Shown here: positions 17,485 to 25,035 of the stretch, piece after piece
How the letters are laid out: the number at the start of each line of letters is the position of its first letter
Numbering within the stretch: the first letter of the stretch is position 1
NCBI GenBank assembly: GCA_963788115.1
Contig: CAWBFD010000004.1
Coordinates: forward strand, 1,426,001-1,490,000
Length of the DNA: 64,000 nt
Direction of reading: 5' to 3'
From: CAWBFD01 sp963788115
Lineage (GTDB): Bacteria > Actinomycetota > Thermoleophilia > Solirubrobacterales > 70-9
Program-made: the position numbers and the translations under genes
Notes under the pieces: model-generated
The model's input: only the letters and a program-made list of their open reading frames with translations
What the model was told of the DNA's origin: nothing
Database searches by the model: none

Positions 17485-18732
17485 GTGGTCGACGACGAGA
17501 GATCAGTGCCCCCGAGGGGTGCGGGGGAGGACGGGCCCGAGCCGCCCGACGAGCAGCCGCCAACCGAGGAGGGTGGCGACGTGATCATCGGCGCTGCCCT
17601 GGAAGGGCTCCGGAGGGCCGCCCAGGAGGTGGAGGTCGAGCGCTCGGTCGCCGACACGCTCCAGCACAGCATCCTCCGCGACCAGCTGCCCGCAATCCCC
17701 GGACTTCGCTTCGCGGCCCGCTATCTGGCCGGCAGCGACGAGGCCGAGATCGGCGGCGACTGGTACGACGTGATCCCGCTCCGCGACGGCAAGGTCGGGC
17801 TCGTGATCGGGGACGTGGTGGGGCGCGGGATCCGGGCTGCGGCCCGGATGGCGCATCTCCAGGGCGCGGCTCGAGCGTACGCGCTCGAGGGCCTGCGCCC
17901 CTCGTTGGTCCTCGAGCGCACAGACGCGTTCGCTCAGCGTCTCGAGCGATCGGGTATGGCAACCCTCCTGTACGCGATCCTCGACCCCGAGGCGGCAACG
18001 CTGCGCTTCTCCAGCGCAGGGCATCCCCCGCCGCTCTTGGTCGGCCCCCACCCCGAAGCGCAGTTCGCCGAGGGGCGGGCGGGCGCTCCGGTGGGAACCG
18101 TCGGCTTCCCGGTCTACGAGGAGAGCGTGGTGGCGATCGAGCAGGGCGCGACGGTGCTTCTCTACACCGACGGCCTGGTCGAGCGCTCGAACATCGCGCT
18201 CACCGAGGGGATGGAGTCGCTGCGTGAGGCCGCGACCGTGATCCCGGGCGATCCAGAGGCGCTCTGCCGGCTGCTGCCGGAGACGGTCCTCGAAGGGGTG
18301 CCGGGCGACGACACCGCGCTCCTCGCGGTCCGGCTGGAGCCTCTCATCGGGGAACGGATCGACCTGGTGCTGCCCGCCGACTCCGAATCGCTGGCCCCGA
18401 TGCGACGAGCACTGGCCCGCTGGCTGAAGGCCGCAGGCGCCGACCACAGCGAAGCCTACGAGGTCCTGGTGGCCACGGGCGAGGCGTGTGCGAATGCGAT
18501 CGCTCACGCGTACCCTGCGGGAGATGCCTCATTTGAGCTCTCGGGGTCGCGCGCGCGCGACGGGCTTCAGATCCAGGTCCGCGATCGTGGCAGATGGCGT
18601 GCGCCTCGTGGCGAGCTCCGGAGACGGGGGCTGACCCTGATGGAGACGCTGATGGACGAGATGGAGCTCGACAAGAGCGAGAATGGCACCACGGTGACCC
18701 TGCGGCGGCGCCTGCGCGGAGGATCGCCGTGA
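17485..18732 (+). CDS. SpoIIE-type PP2C phosphatase fused to HATPase (RsbU/RsbW-like)
   Basis: A partner-switching regulator of about 415 residues. The PP2C/SpoIIE domain shows EIGGDWYDVIPL, VIGDVVGRGIRAAARMA, LLYTDGLVERS and GDDTALLAVR, with the metal-binding aspartates in place. The C-terminal Bergerat ATPase has the N-box EACANAIAHAYPAG and a late GLTLMETLMDE block. Such fusions dephosphorylate STAS antagonists and phosphorylate them or bind sigma factors, setting alternative sigma activity. The likely antagonist is encoded by the next gene, which overlaps this one. Start codon uncertain: the GTG used here, a later GTG (VIIGAALEG), or an upstream ATG that would overlap the HD-GYP start. 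Confidence 0.87.
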   Translation: MVDDERSVPPRGAGEDGPEPPDEQPPTEEGGDVIIGAALEGLRRAAQEVEVERSVADTLQHSILRDQLPAIPGLRFAARYLAGSDEAEIGGDWYDVIPLRDGKVGLVIGDVVGRGIRAAARMAHLQGAARAYALEGLRPSLVLERTDAFAQRLERSGMATLLYAILDPEAATLRFSSAGHPPPLLVGPHPEAQFAEGRAGAPVGTVGFPVYEESVVAIEQGATVLLYTDGLVERSNIALTEGMESLREAATVIPGDPEALCRLLPETVLEGVPGDDTALLAVRLEPLIGERIDLVLPADSESLAPMRRALARWLKAAGADHSEAYEVLVATGEACANAIAHAYPAGDASFELSGSRARDGLQIQVRDRGRWRAPRGELRRRGLTLMETLMDEMELDKSENGTTVTLRRRLRGGSP

Positions 18733-19094
18733 GGGACCGCTTGACCGACATCGAGCTCGAGGAACGCGGCGCGGCGGTGATCGCCCGGCTGTCGGGCGAG
18801 GTCGACAACTCGAACGCGGTCGAGCTCAAGCGCGCCCTGGAGCAGCGCGTGCCCCCTGCAGCCTTGGGCCTGATCGTGGATCTGAGCGACGTCGACTACC
18901 TCGACAGCGCCGGTATCGAGTTGATCTTCCAGCTCGCACGGGCCCTCCGGGATCGCCGCCAGCACCTGCGTTTGATCGTGCCGCCCTCGTCACCCATGAG
19001 GCGGGTGCTCACGATCTGCGACGTTGGCAGCGTCGCCCCGCTCGACGAGGCGATCGAGGAAGCCGTGGACGGTTTGGAGCTCGCCAGCGTCTAG
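18729..19094 (+). CDS. STAS-domain anti-sigma factor antagonist
   Basis: A 121-residue STAS protein of the SpoIIAA/RsbV type. The conserved segment IVDLSDVDYLDSAGIELIF contains the phosphorylatable serine in D-S-A-G. The GTG start overlaps the stop of the SpoIIE-HATPase gene, making a two-gene partner-switching unit. Unphosphorylated protein would bind the HATPase partner and release the sigma factor. No sigma factor gene lies in the window, so the target is unknown. Confidence 0.9.
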   Translation: MRDRLTDIELEERGAAVIARLSGEVDNSNAVELKRALEQRVPPAALGLIVDLSDVDYLDSAGIELIFQLARALRDRRQHLRLIVPPSSPMRRVLTICDVGSVAPLDEAIEEAVDGLELASV

Positions 19095-19136
19095 ATTCGC
19101 GCCCGCCGGCCCCGGACGCGGAGCACAAGCAGGGAT

Positions 19137-19155
19137 CCCGCGACGAAGTCGCGGG
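19137..19155. terminator. Hairpin between convergent genes
   Basis: CCCGCGAC and GTCGCGGG form a perfect 8-bp stem closed by a GAA triloop, between the convergent STAS and LuxR-GAF genes. No U-tract is present. It probably stops transcription in one or both directions. Confidence 0.55.
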
Positions 19156-19194
19156 AAGACGGTCTGGCGAGAGCCGAGGAGCCGGCGGAGTTGT

Positions 19195-19992
19195 TCAGTT
19201 CCGCGTAGCGGTCGCCCACGAGGCCTGAAAGCGTTCCATGGCCTGGCGCATTCGCTCAGGTGCGTGCGCTCCACCGGCGCTCACGACCTCCGCCAAGCGG
19301 GCCGCGAAGGCCTGGAGCAGCAGCAGCTCGCGTTGCCCCGCGGGCCGGCTCGGCCGCGTGATCAACCCCACGACGCCAACCAGGCGGGAGTCGTCGAGCA
19401 TCGGGGCGGCCATCGTGGTCCCACCGCTGTGGGGGGAAGCCGGAAAGACCTGGGCCCGGCGGTCGAGCGCCGCCTGCCCGAGGGCGCCGGCCCCGAGCGC
19501 GATCGTCTCCGGAGCCCGGATCGCCCCGGTGTCGCCGACCTGCGCGTAGCGCCGCAGCGCCAGCCCATCGTCGTCAATCAGGTAGATCGTGCCGCCGTCG
19601 ACGTCCCAGAGCGATGCGAGGCCCTCGGCCACGGAAGTCAGCCCCTCCGCAAGTGCGGCGTCCGACGTCGGTGATGCCCCGTTCGTCAGCCCGCCGCCGG
19701 CGCCGGTCGTCCCGGAGGGTGCGCCCTCGTGGGCGCCGGCGTCACGCTGGCCGAGAGCGATCGCGACGGCCTGCGTACGGGTCGAGGCGCCGAGCTTGGT
19801 CATCGCGTTGCGAATGTGGGTGCGCACGGTCTCGGGCGAGAGCACGAGGCGCTCGGCGATCTGGGCACCGCTGAGACCGTCGGCGAGTAGTTCGACGACC
19901 TCCCGCTCACGCGCTGAGAGCGAGCCCTTGGCGGGCTTTCGTCCCGGGCTTGGCTCGGCCTCTCCCTCTTCCCTTTGACGCCGTCGAGTCAC
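19195..19992 (-). CDS. LuxR-type regulator with N-terminal HTH and C-terminal GAF domain
   Basis: A 265-residue regulator. The LuxR/GerE helix-turn-helix is at residues 24-80 (LSAREREVVELLADGLSGAQIAERL, VRTHIRNAMTKLGA). A linker rich in Gly, Ala and Thr follows, then a GAF-like domain (GGTIYLIDDDGLALRRYA, LGQAALDRRAQVFPAS, VGVVGLITR). Sensor domains normally precede the HTH in LuxR proteins, so the order is reversed. The ligand is unknown. It points away from the exopolysaccharide genes that follow; the 225-base gap upstream is the promoter region for both directions. Confidence 0.82.
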   Translation of the reverse strand: MTRRRQREEGEAEPSPGRKPAKGSLSAREREVVELLADGLSGAQIAERLVLSPETVRTHIRNAMTKLGASTRTQAVAIALGQRDAGAHEGAPSGTTGAGGGLTNGASPTSDAALAEGLTSVAEGLASLWDVDGGTIYLIDDDGLALRRYAQVGDTGAIRAPETIALGAGALGQAALDRRAQVFPASPHSGGTTMAAPMLDDSRLVGVVGLITRPSRPAGQRELLLLQAFAARLAEVVSAGGAHAPERMRQAMERFQASWATATRN

Positions 19993-20217
19993 CTTGTCAT
20001 CCCCAGTGGCATACGGCTACACGCTACCCGCTTTGAGGTAATCGGCCTCCCACGTTCCGGGTAATTCTGACCGAAAACGCTTCAGGATGCGGGCGATTCT
20101 GCCTATGGAACTCATGTCAACAACGGCGACGGGACAGCGTCAATGGGCGGACTCACCTCGGGTGGGGGAAAAGTCGATCGGGGCACACGGGCTCGTTGCG
20201 TCAACGGGGTGATCGGC

Positions 20218-20535
20218 ATGCGTATTCCTTATCGGCAGAAGTTGCTTTCAACTTTCGCCGTCGTGGTTGCACTGGCCTTGGCAGTGCCCGCGGCAGCCTC
20301 AGCTCAGGAGCTCGGCACGAGCTCGAATCCGACCGCGGCCCAGTACGCGGACCAGTCGCAGGTGCCATTCTCGGGCGGCAGCACGCCGGCCCCGGATTCC
20401 ACTGATCCCAGCTCCTCGAGGGCGATCGCCGCGCTGCCGTTCACCGGTGCGAACCTGATCGTGCTGGCCTCGGGTGCTGTGGTCCTGCTCGGCGCCGGAT
20501 TCGTCCTGCGGCGCCACGCGCATGCCCGCCGCTAG
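20218..20535 (+). CDS. Small LPxTG-type surface protein
   Basis: A 105-residue exported protein. The signal peptide is LLSTFAVVVALALAVPAAASA. A Ser/Thr/Pro-rich spacer of about 45 residues follows, then the sorting signal LPFTG, a hydrophobic helix (LIVLASGAVVLLGAGFVL) and a basic tail RRHAHARR. A sortase would cleave between T and G and attach it to the peptidoglycan. There is no globular domain, so it may be a spacer, a glycosylation scaffold or a pilin-like subunit. It sits 25 bases upstream of the glycosylphosphotransferase gene, suggesting it could itself carry the glycan. No sortase gene is in the window. Confidence 0.75.
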   Translation: MRIPYRQKLLSTFAVVVALALAVPAAASAQELGTSSNPTAAQYADQSQVPFSGGSTPAPDSTDPSSSRAIAALPFTGANLIVLASGAVVLLGAGFVLRRHAHARR

Positions 20536-20560
20536 CGGAGTCGAAGGGGGGAACCGGCGC

Positions 20561-22231
20561 ATGGCTTCGAACAGGCTGCTAATTAAGGATGCAGTGGGGG
20601 GAACAAGCCAAAGGAACGTCTGGCCGGCCGATGTCAGGGAGAGCGCCCCGGCGGCCACTGCGGAGCCCGCTCCATTGAACGGAAACGGGCGAGCGAACGG
20701 AAACGGGCGAGCGAACGGAAACGGGCGAGCGAACGGAAACGGGCGAGCGCTTTACCGGGGCCACGACGACATCCGAACTGGGCGCGCCCCCGGCGAGCGT
20801 GAAGGCCGCCAAACGGGGCGCCGAGCTATGGGCGCTTTGCAGGCCCAGCGCCTGATCGACACGGTCACGCTCCGGCTGGCGCCCGCGGTGGTGGCGGGGC
20901 TCGTCGCCTGGCTTCACCTCGGGAGCGGGGGAGTCGCCGCGATCGTGGCGCTGTCGATGCTCGCATCGGCACAACTGATCGAGGGTTCCGGGTTCCCGCT
21001 CTCGTTGCTTCCCGTCGGGCGGATCGTCCTGCTCGCCGCCGCCCCAGTGCTCGGTGGTGCGGGGGCGCTGGCGATCATGGCGCTCGCCGGCAAGCCGCTC
21101 TACGCGATCGGGCTCGCCTTGCCGGTTGGCGCCGCATGGCTGGTCCTTGCTCTCGGCGCCTGGGTCAAGTCGCGGGTGGAGCGCGCCGCACCGGCGCGGG
21201 TGGCCGTGGTCGGGAGCCGCGAGTTGGCTGCCGACTTGCGCGAAGAGCTGGTCGCTTCGGGGGGTCACGCCTTCGACGTCGTCGGTTGGTTGGGGGCGAC
21301 GGCATCCGCGGCGGGGGCCGGCGACCTGCGCCATCTCGGCTCTCCCGAAGAGCTGCGGGCGATCGTGGTAGCCAATGCAATCGACCTCGTCGTCTGCGGC
21401 CCTCCGCAGCGCAAGGGTCCCGGTCCCACTCCCGCTTCGCCGTCCGACTTGGCGGAGACGGCGAGTGCCTGTCTCGGTCTTCCGGTACGCATGCTCTCCG
21501 TGAACCAGCTCTATGAGGAGGTGCTCGGCCACGTCCCGGTTGGCGTGATCGACGCCGGCTGGTACTGCCACATCGTCCACCCGCACTTCCGCGCGTTCTC
21601 GGGGATCTCCAAGCGGGCCTTCGATCTGCTTGCGGCGTCTCTCATCGGGCTTGCCGCGCTACCCGTGCTGGCGGTCGCCGCGGTCGCGATCAAGCTCACC
21701 GACGGGGGGCCGGTCCTCTTCAGGCAGACGCGTACCGGCAAGGATGGCCGGGGCTTCGACATCCTCAAGTTGCGGACCCTGACCCACGAGCCCGAGCTCG
21801 ACCGTTGCAACGGCTTCTCGATGACCGACGAGGACCGTGTGACGCCGGTCGGGCGGGTGCTCCGGCGCTGGCACCTGAACGAATTCCCCCAGATCTGGAA
21901 CGTCATTCGCGGCGAGATGTCGCTGGTCGGACCGCGGCCCGAGGAGCCCGAGATCGTTGCCGAGGTGGAGCGACAGATGCCCCACTACGGCGCTCGGCAC
22001 CTGGTCAAGCCCGGACTCACCGGCTGGGCCCAGGTGCGATGCGGCTACGCGCATTCCGAGCTGGGCACCGCCTGGAAGCTGTGCTACGACCTCTACTACG
22101 TCAGGCACAGGTCGCTGCTTGGCGACCTGATGATCGTTATCGAAACGTTCGTGGTCTTTTTCCAGGACGCCCACCGGGCGTTGCGGATGCCGGGCGATCG
22201 GTTCATCGTCGGCGAGCACGCGCATGGCTGA
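20561..22231 (+). CDS. Polyprenyl glycosylphosphotransferase (WcaJ/WbaP-like)
   Basis: A 556-residue enzyme that transfers a sugar-1-phosphate to undecaprenyl phosphate, the first committed step of polysaccharide assembly. The N-terminus is disordered and carries four NGNGRA repeats. Four or more membrane helices and a CoA-binding-like Rossmann segment follow (VAVVGSRELAADLREEL). The C-terminal bacterial sugar transferase domain starts SKRAFDLLAASLIGLAALP and has PVLFRQTRTGKDGRGFDILKLRT, then LNEFPQIWNVIRGEMSLVGPRPE and KPGLTGWAQV, all catalytic signatures. The ATG follows an AAGGGGGGAA ribosome-binding site; the frame remains open further upstream. It overlaps the PAS-LuxR gene by 8 bases. 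Confidence 0.92.
   Translation: MASNRLLIKDAVGGTSQRNVWPADVRESAPAATAEPAPLNGNGRANGNGRANGNGRANGNGRALYRGHDDIRTGRAPGEREGRQTGRRAMGALQAQRLIDTVTLRLAPAVVAGLVAWLHLGSGGVAAIVALSMLASAQLIEGSGFPLSLLPVGRIVLLAAAPVLGGAGALAIMALAGKPLYAIGLALPVGAAWLVLALGAWVKSRVERAAPARVAVVGSRELAADLREELVASGGHAFDVVGWLGATASAAGAGDLRHLGSPEELRAIVVANAIDLVVCGPPQRKGPGPTPASPSDLAETASACLGLPVRMLSVNQLYEEVLGHVPVGVIDAGWYCHIVHPHFRAFSGISKRAFDLLAASLIGLAALPVLAVAAVAIKLTDGGPVLFRQTRTGKDGRGFDILKLRTLTHEPELDRCNGFSMTDEDRVTPVGRVLRRWHLNEFPQIWNVIRGEMSLVGPRPEEPEIVAEVERQMPHYGARHLVKPGLTGWAQVRCGYAHSELGTAWKLCYDLYYVRHRSLLGDLMIVIETFVVFFQDAHRALRMPGDRFIVGEHAHG
20678..20749 (+). repeat. Four exact 18-bp tandem repeats encoding NGNGRA
   Basis: AACGGAAACGGGCGAGCG is repeated four times without a mismatch, keeping frame inside the disordered N-terminus of the glycosylphosphotransferase. 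Perfect identity at synonymous positions indicates recent slippage expansion, so copy number may differ among relatives. Confidence 0.95.
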
Positions 22232-22847
22232 GGCCCCAGATGAGGCCGCGATCACACCGGATCGGCTCGAGAGACTGGTCTCGCCGACGTCGCCGACGAC
22301 CGCTGTCGCCCTCCTGATCGTCGACGACGAGCGACGCCTGGTCGAGGTCAACCCGGCAGCCTGCACGCTGCTCGACGCACCACGCGGCGAGCTGATCGGT
22401 CGGCCGCTTGAAGCGTTGATCGCGCCGGCGATGCGGCAGTGCTTCGACAACGTGTGGCGGGCGTTCCGCGACCAGCGCGGACACGCCGGACCGTTCGAGC
22501 TCGCGGCCGCCGACTCAGATGGCCGCAGGGTCGACATCGGGGTCTCCTCCGAGGTTCTGCCGGGCCGCCACCTGGTCGTCCTTGCCGGCTGCGGCGAGCC
22601 GTTTGCGGTCGCGCCCCAGGCCGAGTCCCGACAGGGGCGGGGCCGCACGCCGACCAGGCGTGAGCGCGAGGTGCTCGCCCTGCTGGCGGGCGGCGCCACC
22701 GACGGCCAGATCGCGGGCAAGCTCGCGCTCTCGCCCGCCACCGTGCAGACGCATGTCCGCAACGCGAAGGCGAAGCTGGGTGCGCGGACCCGCGCCCAGG
22801 CAGTCGCCGTCGCGCTTCGCCGCGGCATGATCTCGGCCGGCTTTTAA
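22224..22847 (+). CDS. PAS-domain LuxR-type transcription regulator
   Basis: A 207-residue regulator. The N-terminal PAS fold is at residues 25-125 (VALLIVDDERRLVEVNPAACTLLDAPRGELIGRPL). The C-terminal LuxR HTH is at residues 145-205 (PTRREREVLALLAGGATDGQIAGKLALS, VQTHVRNAKAKLGA). It overlaps the end of the glycosylphosphotransferase gene and directly precedes an O-antigen-ligase-type gene, so it probably regulates this glycan unit. Its HTH resembles that of the LuxR-GAF regulator on the opposite strand. No cofactor ligand in the PAS domain can be assigned. Confidence 0.85.
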   Translation: MAEAPDEAAITPDRLERLVSPTSPTTAVALLIVDDERRLVEVNPAACTLLDAPRGELIGRPLEALIAPAMRQCFDNVWRAFRDQRGHAGPFELAAADSDGRRVDIGVSSEVLPGRHLVVLAGCGEPFAVAPQAESRQGRGRTPTRREREVLALLAGGATDGQIAGKLALSPATVQTHVRNAKAKLGARTRAQAVAVALRRGMISAGF

Positions 22848-22850
22848 GCT
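22845..22850 (+). promoter_or_regulatory. -10-like TAAGCT before the O-antigen ligase/TPR gene
   Basis: TAAGCT overlaps the stop codon of the preceding regulator gene and lies 7 bases before the ATG at 22858. There is no purine-rich ribosome-binding site, so a leaderless transcript is likely. Confidence 0.4.
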
Positions 22851-22857
22851 CACGTCT

Positions 22858-24915
22858 ATGCAGACCGCGGCGGGAGTCCGCAGCGTGCCGGTCGAGGCCG
22901 ACGCGCCCCGCGAGCCAGCGCACGGCGGGAGCCGGCGGGATCCAGCGGCACGTGGCGCGCTCATCGCGGGCCCCGCTCTGGCGGGGGGGTTCGCCGTGGT
23001 CCTCCTCGCCTTTACCTGGTCGTGGTGGGCGCTCAAGCACGGCGCCTACTTCGGCTCGGTGCTCTACCCGGGGATCGCGCTGCTCTGCGCCGGCTTCATT
23101 GCGCTAGCGGTTGCCGCGCGGTGGCGCGTCAGCGTGCGGCCGGGATCCCCTTTGGCGATCGCGTTCCTCGCGCTCTGTGGGCTCGGGATCTGGTCGCTCG
23201 TCTCGGCGGTCTGGAGCCCCACCCCCGACGTCGCCGTCGGCGACGGCCAGCGGATCCTGGCGTACGCGCTCGCGTTCGCGCTGGGCGGGGGGCTCGTCCG
23301 CTTGCTCAGCTCGCAAATCACCTTCGCCATGGCCCCGTTGGCGATCGCCGGGGCCGTCGCGGGGATCGTCACGGCTGTGTCCCTCGCCGGCACGGAGACG
23401 GTCCGGGATTACCTCTTGCCTGACGGCACGCTCGACTTCCCGCTTGGCTATCGCAACGCCAACGCGGCGTTCTTTGCGATTGCGATGTGGCCGGCGCTCG
23501 GCCTGGCTCAGGCGCGGGCGCTGGATTGGCGACTGCGTGGGCCCGCGTTGGGGGTCGCCACGCTCTGCCTCGAGCTGGCGCTGCTGAGCCAGAGCCGCGC
23601 CGGGGTCCTCGGCGGCGCTGCCGCGTTTGCTATCTACCTGGCCGCCGCTCCCAACCGCATCCGGGCGCTCGCCTGGCTTGCATGCGCCGTGGTTCCGGCG
23701 ACAATCGTGCTCCCGGCGCTCACCGACCTCTATCGCGTCGCCAACGACGGCGGCCTCGGTGAGGCGGTCGGTGAGCTGCACACAGCGGGGATCTCCGCAC
23801 TGGTCGGGATGCTCGTCGCCGCGGCGATCGGGTTGATCGCAGCGGGGCTCGACAGCGATCGCCGTCCGTCGGCGGCGAGGGTCGCACACGGGAACCGTGT
23901 GGTAGCGGTGCTCGGCGCTGGGCTTCTCGCCGCCGGAGGGCTGGCATTCGTGGCCACGGCGGGAGATCCGATCGATTGGATCGAGCAGCGCGTCGACGAG
24001 TTCCGCTCGCCGCAGGGTACGCCGGATCTTTCCGAGGGCTCCACGAGGTTCACGGTGAACGCGGGCTCAGAACGCTATGACGCCTGGCGCGTGGCGCTCG
24101 CGGACGCCGGGGAGAATCCCCTGCTCGGGGACGGTGCAGGCGGGTACCAGTACAGCTACGACCGGGAGCGCCAGGTCCCATACCAGAACCTCCACGATGC
24201 TCATAGCGTCGAGCTCGAGATCCTCTCCGAGCTCGGAGTTCCGGGGCTCGCCATGTTCGTGGTGGCGATCGGCGCAGCCGGGATCGGGGCTGTGCGGGCG
24301 CGGCGCGCGGGCCCGGAGGCGGCGGCGCTGTCGGCGATCGCGCTGACCGCGGGGACTTATTGGCTGGTCCATGCCTCATTCGACTGGTTCTGGCCGTACG
24401 CGGCTATAACCGCGCCGGTGCTCGCCCTGCTGGGGTCGGCCTGCGCCGCCGGGACCGGGCGCTCTGCGGACGTCGGGCATGCGCAAGCCGGCGGTCCGCG
24501 GCGCTGGCCGGTGGTCGTAGCGGTGATCGCCGCGATCGTGCTTGGACTGAGCGTGATCCCGCCGTACCTGAGCGATCGGTACACCGAAAGCGCGGTCAGC
24601 GACTGGCGCTCCGACCTCGACCGCGCCTATGACGATCTCGACGCTGCCCGTTCGCTCAATCCGCTCAGCATCGCGCCGTTGATGGTCGAGGGGGCGATCG
24701 CGGACGCGGCGGGGGAGCCCCACCGGACGATCGGCGCGTACACCGAGGCGACGGAGGAGCGCCCGGAGAACTGGGCCTCGCACTACCTGCTGGCGAAGGC
24801 ATACCTCCCCCGGTCCCCGCACAAGGCGGCGGAAGCCGCCCGCCGTGCGAACGAGCTGAATCCGTTGAACTCGCGGGTGGACACGCTGCTGCGGGAGCTC
24901 CGCCAGCGGCGCTAG
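22858..24915 (+). CDS. O-antigen ligase-family membrane protein with C-terminal TPR segment
   Basis: A 685-residue protein. About twelve hydrophobic segments cover residues 40-560 and contain the Wzy_C-type signatures PLGYRNANAAFFAIAMWPALG, LLGDGAGGYQYSY and NLHDAHSVELEILSELGVPGL. An extracytoplasmic region of about 110 residues follows (DLDRAYDDLDAARSLNPLS, ATEERPENWASHYLLAKAYLP), which reads as two or three TPR helix pairs. Related proteins polymerise or ligate glycans, sometimes onto proteins. It is the second such enzyme in the window and could serve a different acceptor, for instance the LPxTG protein encoded upstream. Confidence 0.87.
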   Translation: MQTAAGVRSVPVEADAPREPAHGGSRRDPAARGALIAGPALAGGFAVVLLAFTWSWWALKHGAYFGSVLYPGIALLCAGFIALAVAARWRVSVRPGSPLAIAFLALCGLGIWSLVSAVWSPTPDVAVGDGQRILAYALAFALGGGLVRLLSSQITFAMAPLAIAGAVAGIVTAVSLAGTETVRDYLLPDGTLDFPLGYRNANAAFFAIAMWPALGLAQARALDWRLRGPALGVATLCLELALLSQSRAGVLGGAAAFAIYLAAAPNRIRALAWLACAVVPATIVLPALTDLYRVANDGGLGEAVGELHTAGISALVGMLVAAAIGLIAAGLDSDRRPSAARVAHGNRVVAVLGAGLLAAGGLAFVATAGDPIDWIEQRVDEFRSPQGTPDLSEGSTRFTVNAGSERYDAWRVALADAGENPLLGDGAGGYQYSYDRERQVPYQNLHDAHSVELEILSELGVPGLAMFVVAIGAAGIGAVRARRAGPEAAALSAIALTAGTYWLVHASFDWFWPYAAITAPVLALLGSACAAGTGRSADVGHAQAGGPRRWPVVVAVIAAIVLGLSVIPPYLSDRYTESAVSDWRSDLDRAYDDLDAARSLNPLSIAPLMVEGAIADAAGEPHRTIGAYTEATEERPENWASHYLLAKAYLPRSPHKAAEAARRANELNPLNSRVDTLLRELRQRR

Positions 24916-25035
24916 CAACTCTCGCCGCTCCAACGGCGGATTTCGTCCACCTGTCGGACGGAATTTGCAGTTGGTTCCGCACGTTGGGCGAACCGGGGAG
25001 GGTTTGCCGACCGAGGTCCCTGGAAGGATGGTGGA

